Assembly: GCA_047600805.1 (NCBI GenBank)
Contig: JASGKG010000001.1
Location: 2,914,001-2,978,000, forward strand
DNA length: 64,000 nt
Source of the DNA: JADKHC01 sp047600805
Lineage (GTDB): Bacteria; Verrucomicrobiota; Verrucomicrobiia; Opitutales; Opitutaceae
Direction of reading: 5' to 3'
The number at the start of each line of letters is the position of its first letter. Positions within the stretch are counted from its first letter, which is position 1. Under the pieces are notes generated by a model, which saw nothing but the letters and a program-made list of their open reading frames with translations, was not told where the DNA came from and did not search any database. Below, piece by piece: positions 7,581 through 14,878 of this stretch. The translations under genes and the position numbers were made by a program.

Positions 7581-9659
7581 ATGAATACACATCTTATCCG
7601 TAACATCGGCATTGCCGCTCACATCGACGCCGGCAAGACGACCACCACTGAACGCATTCTCTACTACTCAGGCGCGATCCATAAAATGGGCGACGTCCAC
7701 GATGGGAATACCGTCACCGACCATATGGACCTGGAACGGCAACGCGGTATCACCATCACCGCCGCCGCCATCTCGTCTTCGTGGGCCACGCATCAAGGCG
7801 CGCGCGCTCAGCAGCGCCATTTGATCAACGTCATCGACACCCCCGGGCACATCGACTTCGTCGCCGAGGTCGAGCGCTCCATGCGCGTGCTCGACGGTGC
7901 CGTCATCGTCTTCTCGGCCGTTGCCGGCGTGCAGCCACAATCCGAAACCGTCTGGCGACAAGCCACCAAGTACCGCGTGCCGCGCGTGATTTTCATCAAC
8001 AAGATGGATCAGGTCGGCGCCAACTTTTCGCGCGTGGTCAGCGAAATCCATCAGCGTCTTCGCGCCAATGCCGCTCCGTTGTACCTGCCCATTGGGTCGG
8101 AAGAACACTTCATCGGCCTGATCGACGTGGTCCGCCAGGCGTTCGTTCGCTTCGAAACCAGCGCCGCAGATCCTCGTGGTCTGACTCCGGTCTGGGAAGC
8201 GATTCCTGAGTCGCACGTCGACGAGGCTCGTCGTACCCGAGAGCAATTGATCGAGCGCGTCGCCGAGGTCGATTCGGAGCTCGGTGAATTATATATAACC
8301 AACTCGCCGATTTCGGCCGACGTTCTTCAGGCCGCGATTCGTCGCGCCACGATTGCGCAGACGTTCTTCGGCATCCTCCCTGGCTCCGCCTACAAGGAGA
8401 AAGGCGTGCAGCGTCTGCTCGATGCCGTCGTCGACTATCTGCCGAGCCCGCTCGATCTCACGCCGCAGGCCCTCGATGAGAATCAACAGCCTCATCCGCT
8501 GCGTGTCGACGAGACCGCGCCTTTGGTGGCACTCGCGTTCAAGTTAACCAGCACCAGCAATGGCCAGCTCGTCTTCACGCGCGTGTATCAAGGCACGCTC
8601 CACGCCGGACAAACGGTCTACAATCCGCGCACCCGCCGCCGTGAACGCATCACGCGTCTCGTGCGCCTGCGCGCGGACGCTCAGGAAAACATCTCGCAAG
8701 CGACCGCGGGCGATATCTGTGCTGTGCTCGGTCTCAAAGACGTGAGCACCGGCGATACGCTCTCGGCCGACGTCGATCTTTTCCTCGAGCGACCGACGTT
8801 CCCTGAACCCGTGGTGTCCCTGGCCATCGAGCCAAGCACCAACGAAGATCAGGAGCGCCTGGGCCTGGCGTTGCAACGGCTCGTGGCCGAAGATCCGACC
8901 CTGCGCGCCCGCACCGATCCCGAAACTGGACAGGTCCTCTTGTCCGGCATGGGTGAACTGCATCTCGACATCATCCGCGAACGCATGCTGCGCGAATTCC
9001 GCGTGAAAACCAATGCGGGCCGCCCACAGATTGCCTTTCGCGAAACGATCACTCGTGCCGCCCGCGCCGAGGGAGAGTTCAAACACCAAAGCGGCGGCAG
9101 CGGCCACTACGGCCACGTCGTCGTCGTGCTCGAGCCACATCCCGGCCAGGGCAACGACATCGTCAACGAAATCGTTGGCGGTGCGATTCCTAAACAATTC
9201 ATCCGCCCCACGATCCAAGGCATCGAGGAAGCCCTCAAGGAGGGCGTACTCCATGGCTACATCGTCACGGATGTGCGTTGTCGCATCGTCGATGGTTCGT
9301 TCCATCCGGTCGATTCGTCCGAGTTCGCCTTCAAGACGGCTGCGCGCATGGCCTTCAAAAACGCCATGCGGGAAGCCGCACCCGTGCTGCTCGAACCGAT
9401 CATGGCGGTCGAAGTCACCACGCCCGTGGAGTATCAAGGCAACCTCGTCGGCGACCTCAGCCGACGACGCGGCCAGATCCGCCACGTCGCCACCGACGCG
9501 GAGACCAGCGTAATCACCGCTGACGTTCCCCTGCAGGAACTCTTCGGCTACGCCGTTGATATCCGGTCGCTCTCCAAAGGCCGTGCCGAACAATCGATGA
9601 CGCCCTCCCACTACGCTCAAGTTCCTTCGAGCATCACCCTCGACGCCCTCGCGAGCTGA
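7581..9659 (+). CDS. fusA: Elongation factor G (stand-alone copy)
   Basis: Translocase GTPase of protein synthesis. A 692-residue protein from the ATG at 7581, chosen because a strong Shine-Dalgarno precedes it and EF-G homology begins at once (NIGIAAHIDAGKTTTTERI); the frame is open further upstream but unconvincing. G-motifs visible: AHIDAGKTT, RGITI, DTPGHIDF, NKMD. Domains II-V follow normally, including HQSGGSGHYGHV in domain IV. Between the switch region and DTPGHIDF there is a slightly longer linker (WATHQGARAQQRH) than usual. It is not in a rpsL-rpsG-tuf operon, suggesting a second EF-G rather than the only housekeeping copy; that is an inference. Confidence 0.95.
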   Translation: MNTHLIRNIGIAAHIDAGKTTTTERILYYSGAIHKMGDVHDGNTVTDHMDLERQRGITITAAAISSSWATHQGARAQQRHLINVIDTPGHIDFVAEVERSMRVLDGAVIVFSAVAGVQPQSETVWRQATKYRVPRVIFINKMDQVGANFSRVVSEIHQRLRANAAPLYLPIGSEEHFIGLIDVVRQAFVRFETSAADPRGLTPVWEAIPESHVDEARRTREQLIERVAEVDSELGELYITNSPISADVLQAAIRRATIAQTFFGILPGSAYKEKGVQRLLDAVVDYLPSPLDLTPQALDENQQPHPLRVDETAPLVALAFKLTSTSNGQLVFTRVYQGTLHAGQTVYNPRTRRRERITRLVRLRADAQENISQATAGDICAVLGLKDVSTGDTLSADVDLFLERPTFPEPVVSLAIEPSTNEDQERLGLALQRLVAEDPTLRARTDPETGQVLLSGMGELHLDIIRERMLREFRVKTNAGRPQIAFRETITRAARAEGEFKHQSGGSGHYGHVVVVLEPHPGQGNDIVNEIVGGAIPKQFIRPTIQGIEEALKEGVLHGYIVTDVRCRIVDGSFHPVDSSEFAFKTAARMAFKNAMREAAPVLLEPIMAVEVTTPVEYQGNLVGDLSRRRGQIRHVATDAETSVITADVPLQELFGYAVDIRSLSKGRAEQSMTPSHYAQVPSSITLDALAS

Positions 9660-9666
9660 GCACGCG

Positions 9667-9695
9667 ACGCCTTCCAGCAATGGAAGGCGTTTTTT
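9667..9695 (+). terminator. Intrinsic terminator after fusA
   Basis: Ten-base perfect stem ACGCCTTCCA (9667-9676) / TGGAAGGCGT (9681-9690), GCAA tetraloop, then T run to 9695, starting seven bases after the fusA stop. Confidence 0.93.
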
Positions 9696-9798
9696 GCGTG
9701 CAGGTCTCTATACCCGATGAAGCGACTCGAGCACTGCGCACCTTTCCGCACCTTCCTCCGACACAGGAGGAGTAATTACTCGAATTTTGAACCAGCGC

Positions 9799-9826
9799 TT
9801 GACTTTACCATTCAGTCAACTATCAA
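9799..9826. promoter_or_regulatory. Candidate operator/promoter of the TetR gene
   Basis: Inverted hexamers TTGACT (9799-9804) and AGTCAA (9814-9819) separated by nine bases, just before the TetR start at 9833. The sequence AGTCAACTATCAA (9814-9826) recurs with one change as AGTCAACTATTAA at 10521-10533 before the enzyme gene. TTGACT could also serve as a -35 with TATCAA as -10, which would place the transcript start almost at the ATG. Confidence 0.5.
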
Positions 9827-9832
9827 TTCGTC

Positions 9833-10450
9833 ATGGGCAGAACATCAGATGCCAACGAACGTTTAATGGATGCGGCTCTCGAACTCATTTGGGAAGAGAG
9901 CTATGGCGCCATCACGATCGATGACATTTGCAAGCGAGCCGACGTGAAGAAAGGTAGCTTCTATTACTTTTTCGAGTGTAAGTCCGATCTCGCGGTGGCG
10001 GCGCTGGAGCGTCTCTGGGTTCAAAATTGGAAGCCTTGGCTCGACAGCACGTTTTCTCCATCGGCAGATGCACTCAACCGCCTCACCGCCTACGTCACCT
10101 CGATCTATGACAGGCAGGTCGAAGTGAAAAAACAGCACGGAAAGGTCTTGGGGTGCCCGGTCGTTTCAATGGGCTCGGAGACATGCACTTGTGATAAGGA
10201 GATCAACGTAAAAATTCGAGAACTCCTGACGCGCAAGCGCCGCTACTTTGAGTCTGCTATACGCGACGCTGTCGCCGAAAAGCAGATTCCTCCTTGTGAT
10301 CCCACAGAAAAAGCCATGGCCTTCGCGGCTCTTGTCGAGGGAGGCATTTGCCAGGCGCGGATCATGAATGACCCGGAGGTAATTCGCACTCTCCCCGGCG
10401 TCGCGCTCGCGTTACTGGGCGCCAAAACCACCGCAGCTCTACCTGCTTAA
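9833..10450 (+). CDS. TetR-family transcriptional regulator
   Basis: A 205-residue protein with an N-terminal TetR helix-turn-helix: RLMDAALELIWEE, then GAITIDDICKRADVKKGSFY and YFFECKSDL. The C-terminal ligand/dimer domain is of the TetR_C type and includes CPVVSMGSETCTCD, a cysteine-rich stretch (three Cys within about 16 residues) that could sense electrophiles or thiol stress, as NemR does with reactive electrophiles; this is inference. The gene lies directly upstream of an Old Yellow Enzyme gene in the same orientation, and both starts carry the same 13-base motif, so autoregulation and control of the enzyme are likely. Confidence 0.9.
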   Translation: MGRTSDANERLMDAALELIWEESYGAITIDDICKRADVKKGSFYYFFECKSDLAVAALERLWVQNWKPWLDSTFSPSADALNRLTAYVTSIYDRQVEVKKQHGKVLGCPVVSMGSETCTCDKEINVKIRELLTRKRRYFESAIRDAVAEKQIPPCDPTEKAMAFAALVEGGICQARIMNDPEVIRTLPGVALALLGAKTTAALPA

Positions 10451-10520
10451 ATCCAGTTCCAACCACCAGCGCACGTCGCATCAGTCGTGCGCTTTCTTTT
10501 ACTCAAATCACTAACTAACT

Positions 10521-10533
10521 AGTCAACTATTAA
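10521..10533. promoter_or_regulatory. Second copy of the TetR operator-like motif
   Basis: AGTCAACTATTAA, matching the motif at 9814-9826 in 12 of 13 positions, located 26 bases before the start of the Old Yellow Enzyme gene. A shared motif in front of a TetR gene and its neighbour is the usual layout of a local operator pair. Confidence 0.5.
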
Positions 10534-10558
10534 CCTCCTTCATCTTAAGAAATACTCT

Positions 10559-11661
10559 ATGAAAACCAACTCTTCCACCCTGTTCGATCCTCTCCAACTC
10601 GGCGACTTTGTTTTGCCGAACCGTGTTATCATGGCGCCGCTCACACGCAGCCGCTCCGGCTCGTCGCGTGTTCCCAACGAACTCATGGCCGAGTACTATC
10701 GTCAGCGCGCTTCCGCAGGGCTGATTCTCTCCGAAGCAACGGCGGTCGACCCCACCGGCGTCGGCTATGCTGACACGCCGGGCATTTGGTCTGCCGAACA
10801 GGTCGAAGGATGGAAAAACGTAACGCGAGCCGTGCACAGCGCGGGCGGCCGGATCTCCTGCAGCTCTGGCACGTCGGTCGCATCTCAGACCCTATCTTTC
10901 TCGATGGAAAACTGCCGGTTGCACCCAGTGCGATTGCCGCAGAAGGCCACGTCAGCCTCGTACGGCCACAACGGCCTTTCGTCACACCCCGGGCGCTCGA
11001 TCGCGATGAAATCCCAACCATTGTCGAGGCCTATCGTCGAGGCGCGGCTAACGCGCTTGAAGCGGGGTTCGACGGCGTCGAACTACATGGCGCAAACGGG
11101 TATCTCCTCGATCAATTCCTACAAGACCGAACCAATCGCCGTACTGACGACTACGGCGGTTCGGTGCAAAATCGCGCCCGCCTCATGCTCGAAGTGGTGG
11201 ATGCAGCCATATCTGTCTGGGGGCCCGGCCGTGTTGGGCTCCACCTGTCGCCGCGCGGAGACGTCCATTCGATGGGTGATTCCAATCCAGCGAAGACATT
11301 CGGGTACGTTGCTCAAGAGGCAGGCAAACGTAAGCTCGCTTTCATCTTTGCCCGCGAAACTCTTGGCCCGGGCCGCATCGGCCCAGAGCTTAAAAAAACC
11401 TTCGGTGGCCCGTTTATCGCCAACCAAGGACTTACGCCTGCTGAGGCTGCGAACCTGCTGGCTAAGGGGGAAGCCGATGCCGCCGGATTCGGTGTCCTTT
11501 TTATAGCCAATCCCGATTTGCCGCAACGCATCGCAGATAACCTCCCCCTGAACACGCCCGATCAATCCACCTTCTACACGGGCGGGGCACACGGATACAC
11601 CGATTATCCAAGTGCCACAGGCACAAACGCTCTTGAGTCGAGCGCAAGCGTTGCTGCGTAA
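10559..11661 (+). pseudogene. Old Yellow Enzyme family NAD(P)H:flavin oxidoreductase, frameshifted
   Basis: Two overlapping frames together encode one OYE/NemA-type FMN reductase. The first frame gives LFDPLQLGDFVLPNRVIMAPLTRSRS through RAVHSAGGRI; the second continues with LQLWHVGRIS, the catalytic-site region ELHGANGYLLDQFLQ, NRRTDDYGGS and GGPFIANQGLTP. The switch is at about 10853-10858, where GGATCTCCTGCAG would restore the frame (I-F-L-Q-L-W) with one extra T. Total length with the repair is about 367 residues, normal for the family. Either a real one-base deletion that inactivates the gene or a sequencing error. Partner of the TetR gene upstream. Confidence 0.85.
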
Positions 11662-11669
11662 CGCCGAAC

Positions 11670-11709
11670 CGCCCGGACGCATCGGCCCTACGACCGGTGC
11701 GTTCGGGCG
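11670..11709 (+). terminator. Large hairpin after the OYE gene
   Basis: Twelve-base arms CGCCCGGACGCA (11670-11681) and TGCGTTCGGGCG (11698-11709), pairing with one G-T wobble, eight bases after the OYE stop. It lacks a good T run (ATAATTTACT follows), so it is a probable but imperfect terminator. Confidence 0.55.
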
Positions 11710-12492
11710 ATAATTTACTCTCCGTCAAAGTCCCAAAGCCGCGCTCACAAACGTTGTCTTTGTAGGTAGCTTTTTCGACATCCAACCACCTGCAGAAGCA
11801 TCTCGCCATGACATACATTATTATTCTCGCCGCATTTGTTCTTTTCACTGCCTGGGACGGCGCAGGAGAAGACTCCCGCTGAAATACCCGAGCGCCAGGG
11901 AAACATGCATCGGAGGCAGTCAGTTAAACCTCTCCACCTTCCTATTTAGATCTATCATTCAGTTCATGGATTCCGCGAGTCAAGTATCTGCAACGGGCAC
12001 TAATTGCAGTATGCGATAGCCGGCAGGCCTTATCGTTTACGAAGGAAAAACCCAGCAACACGCGAGGGGTAGAAGGGTTAATCACGCTCGCAGGAGATCT
12101 TCAACGGTGCATCGCTATTTCCTCCTCTTATTTGGAGACCGGTAACGTTCGCGAGGAGCGTCGACAAGCCGACCAGGTTGCGGCCCGCTCGCCCCGCCAG
12201 TTCACAAGATCAAACGCGAACCGCGATTATCCATGCCTGCATTGCTTCAACGCCTGCGCGAAGAAAGATCACGTCACCGCGCTCCCGGCGCGCGTGTCTA
12301 CCAGCTACTCCCAAAGACCGGATGAAAGCAGAGATCGAAGCCTTGGTAGTGGCTCACATTGCTAGGAGATCGCGTTTAGGTCCTGCCCGAGTAAATTCTG
12401 CTGATTAACGGAATCCACACAGATTAAGGCAAATACGCCACTAAAACGCTTTCGGCACTACCTCACCGCATCCTCTGAAACCCTTTTCCCAG
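11710..12492. other. Gene-poor intergenic stretch
   Basis: About 780 bases with no gene I can support. A 24-codon reading frame at 11808-11882 encodes a hydrophobic stretch (IIILAAFVLF) then a short acidic tail; it has no clear ribosome site. Short open frames at 12132-12408 have arginine-rich, unrelated translations and look accidental. It may be degraded sequence. Confidence 0.5.
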
Positions 12493-12568
12493 TGGAGCCG
12501 AGCATCGGATTTGAACCGACGACCCACGCTTTACGAAAGCGTTGCTCTACCAACTGAGCTAGCTCGGC
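12493..12568 (-). tRNA. tRNA-Thr (anticodon CGT)
   Basis: Reads on the minus strand from 12568. Acceptor stem GCCGAGC / GCTCGGC, D-loop GCTCAGTTGGTAGAGC, anticodon stem-loop ACGCT-TTCGTAA-AGCGT giving anticodon CGT, T-arm with GGTTCAAATCC, discriminator T and an encoded CCA at 12493-12495. Confidence 0.96.
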
Positions 12569-12626
12569 GTACCACGGAATAGCGGAAGAAACTCGCCCTC
12601 CGCACAAGGGCAAGCCTCAAATGTGA

Positions 12627-13721
12627 GTGTCATTTTCCGCCGTGCCGCTGCCCACCGACCTTTTCGATTACCAACTTCCACCCCACCTGGTTGCACAAAC
12701 CCCCGCAGCGAGACGCGACGCTTCGCGACTGTTAGTCGTAAACCGTGCAGAGCACAAAATCTCGCACCATGTTTTTTCTGATTTGCCGACTTTCTTGGCC
12801 GCCGGCGACGTACTGATACGAAACAACGCGAGCGTTTTGCCCGCGCGCCTTTTCGCGCACCGACCGACCGGGGGACTGGTCGAATGTTTTCTTTTGCAGG
12901 CCGAACCAGCGCGCGGCTCAAATGTTTGGGTCTGTCTGCTCAGGCCTGGCAAGAAACTGCCGTCCGGAGCCACCTTCGCCCACGCCGGGGCTTTCAGCGC
13001 CGAGGTGCTCGAAAAGCAGGACGACGGTCGCGCCATCGTTCGGTTTTCGACGGAAAAGGGAGAAAACATCACCGATGTCGCCAACCGCCTCGGCCTCGTC
13101 CCACTCCCTCCGTACATCAACCGCGAAGGAACCGAAGCTGAACGCGCCCGCGACATCGAGCGCTATCAAACGGTGTACGCCAATCGCGCCAAACAAGTCG
13201 CCGTAGCCGCCCCTACTGCCGGCCTTCACTTCACTTCCCAACTACTCGAAAGACTCAAAACGAGCGGCATCGAAGCCGCTGAGGTCACGCTTCACGTCGG
13301 CCTCGGCACCTTCAAGCCGATCACCACGCCCACGATCGAAGAACACGAGATCCACGAGGAAATCTACGAGCTTCCGGTACAAACGCAGCAGGCTTTGTTC
13401 GTGAAAACCGGGCGGCGTGTAGCGGTGGGAACCACGTCTGTGCGAACGGTTGAAGACTTCCTGAGCAAACATTTCGCGCCTACGAACCAACTTTACACCG
13501 GTAACGCGCGCCTCTTCATTCATCCACCGCGCCATTTCCAGGGCGTCGATGCTCTCATCACGAATTTTCATCAGCCGCGTTCGACCTTGCTGTGCCTCGT
13601 CGCGGCATTTCTCGCACCGGGTTCGATGGCAGGAATCGAGTGGCTCCAAGAAATTTACGCAGAAGCCATCGCCAAGGAGTACCGCTTCTTCAGCTATGGT
13701 GATGCCATGTTGATCCTTTAA
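12627..13721 (+). CDS. queA: S-adenosylmethionine:tRNA ribosyltransferase-isomerase QueA
   Basis: Transfers the ribosyl part of SAM to preQ1 at the wobble position of GUN-anticodon tRNAs, making epoxyqueuosine. 364 residues, normal length. Family signatures: DLFDYQLPPHLVAQTPA at the N-terminus, LPPYINR, YQTVYA, AVAAPTAGLHFT, TLHVGLGTFKPI, ITNFHQPRSTLLCLVAAF and YRFFSYGDAMLI at the end. The start is a GTG at 12627; the ribosome site is not clear. It stands alone between tRNA-Thr and a yceI-type gene. A weak GC-rich hairpin follows at about 13729-13750. Confidence 0.97.
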   Translation: MSFSAVPLPTDLFDYQLPPHLVAQTPAARRDASRLLVVNRAEHKISHHVFSDLPTFLAAGDVLIRNNASVLPARLFAHRPTGGLVECFLLQAEPARGSNVWVCLLRPGKKLPSGATFAHAGAFSAEVLEKQDDGRAIVRFSTEKGENITDVANRLGLVPLPPYINREGTEAERARDIERYQTVYANRAKQVAVAAPTAGLHFTSQLLERLKTSGIEAAEVTLHVGLGTFKPITTPTIEEHEIHEEIYELPVQTQQALFVKTGRRVAVGTTSVRTVEDFLSKHFAPTNQLYTGNARLFIHPPRHFQGVDALITNFHQPRSTLLCLVAAFLAPGSMAGIEWLQEIYAEAIAKEYRFFSYGDAMLIL

Positions 13722-13797
13722 AAAAAAGCGCGCGGCAACTTGCGCGTTTCAAAAATCTGCGCTGATTATGGCATTAGTTTAACATCAAACTATTGCC

Positions 13798-14382
13798 ATG
13801 AAAACTAACCGTCTATTCCTCGCCGCCGCCCTCGCGGTCGGCTCACTTCAAATCGCCCAGGCCGCCGTAGAAGCCTACAAAATCGACCCGGTCCACTCTT
13901 CTGTCGGCTTTAGTATCCGTCACTTCGTTAGCAAAGTTCCAGGCACGTTCACGAAGTTCTCCGGTACGATTACGGTCGACCGCGACAATCTGGAAAAATC
14001 CTCGGTCGATGCCACCGTCGACATCACCAGCATCAACACCGCCAACGAAAAGCGCGACGCACATTTGAAGACGGGTGATTTCTTCGAAGCCGAAAAATAC
14101 CCGAGCGCCAGCTTCAAAAGCAAATCGTGGAAAAAGACCGGCGAAGACACTTTCGACGTCACCGGCGACCTCACAATCAAAGGCGTGACAAAGGAAGTGG
14201 TTTTGAAGACCAAGCTTCTTGGTTTCGGTCCCGGAATGCAGGGTCGTGAGCTCTCCGGTTGGGAAGCCACCACGGTGATTAATAAATCTGACTTTGGCGT
14301 GAACAGCCCCGCAATGTTGAGCAAGGCGCTCGGCGAAGAAGTCACGCTGAATATTTCGGTCGAAGCCGGCACACAGAAATAA
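13798..14382 (+). CDS. YceI-family periplasmic protein
   Basis: A 194-residue protein with a signal peptide (MKTNRLFLAAALAVGS to AQA) followed by the YceI lipocalin-like barrel: YKIDPVHSSVGFSIRHF near the start, then LKTGDFFEAEKYP, GDLTIKGVTKEV and INKSDFGVNSP. YceI proteins bind isoprenoid lipids in the periplasm; the exact ligand cannot be read from sequence. Own gene with its own terminator at 14405-14438. Confidence 0.95.
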   Translation: MKTNRLFLAAALAVGSLQIAQAAVEAYKIDPVHSSVGFSIRHFVSKVPGTFTKFSGTITVDRDNLEKSSVDATVDITSINTANEKRDAHLKTGDFFEAEKYPSASFKSKSWKKTGEDTFDVTGDLTIKGVTKEVVLKTKLLGFGPGMQGRELSGWEATTVINKSDFGVNSPAMLSKALGEEVTLNISVEAGTQK

Positions 14383-14404
14383 AACGCTCACCTTTTTCTG
14401 ACGA

Positions 14405-14438
14405 GGGACGGCCCGAAAGGTCGTCCCTTTCTTTTTTT
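14405..14438 (+). terminator. Intrinsic terminator after the yceI-type gene
   Basis: Nine-base stem GGGACGGCC (14405-14413) / GGTCGTCCC (14419-14427) with one G-T pair and a CGAAA loop, then TTTCTTTTTTT. Confidence 0.92.
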
Positions 14439-14460
14439 GCCGATCAGCATAGACTGCCAC

Positions 14461-14823
14461 ATGAGTTCTCCGGATATCCAGTCCCTCATCGAGGATGCCA
14501 CCTTCGATTTTACGATGGGCGATCACGATTCAGCTTTGGAAAAACTTACCAAAGCCACCTCGCTGTCGCCAAAATCCGCCGAAGCCTGGCACGCGCTCGC
14601 AGAGGTACAGTTTCAACTTCGCCAATTTGATGCCGCACTAACCGCCGCCGAACACGCACTCGCGATCGACCCGGAAGATCTTTTCGTCAACACCACGCTT
14701 TCTCGCATTTGGATGGAAAAAGGCGACAAAGCCACAGCCGAGAAATTCGGCGCAAAAGCCAAAATTCTAAGCTGGAAAGATCAGCTCAAAAACCCCGCCG
14801 CTTCGACGGGAGACGTCGCTTGA
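14461..14823 (+). CDS. Small TPR protein
   Basis: A 120-residue protein read from the ATG at 14461 (MSSPDIQSLIEDA); an upstream in-frame start at 14437 overlaps the preceding terminator and is less likely. It holds about three tetratricopeptide repeats, for example MGDHDSALEKLTKATSLSP, AWHALAEVQFQLRQFDAAL and LAIDPEDLFVNTTLSRIW. No signal peptide. Such small TPR proteins act as cytoplasmic adaptors; no partner can be named. Convergent with the M16 peptidase gene. Confidence 0.85.
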   Translation: MSSPDIQSLIEDATFDFTMGDHDSALEKLTKATSLSPKSAEAWHALAEVQFQLRQFDAALTAAEHALAIDPEDLFVNTTLSRIWMEKGDKATAEKFGAKAKILSWKDQLKNPAASTGDVA

Positions 14824-14878
14824 CCGCGGATCTGGCGCTTAGAGCTACCTATTGGCGCGACAATAGCAGTCCGGCAAC

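Noticed and set aside
8544..9680. Long minus-strand open frame opposite fusA (378 codons)
   Set aside because: Mirror of EF-G codon bias; no family resemblance and no ribosome site.
12132..12408. Short plus-strand frames in the 11.7-12.5 kb gap
   Set aside because: Arginine-rich accidental translations in two overlapping frames, no homology feel.
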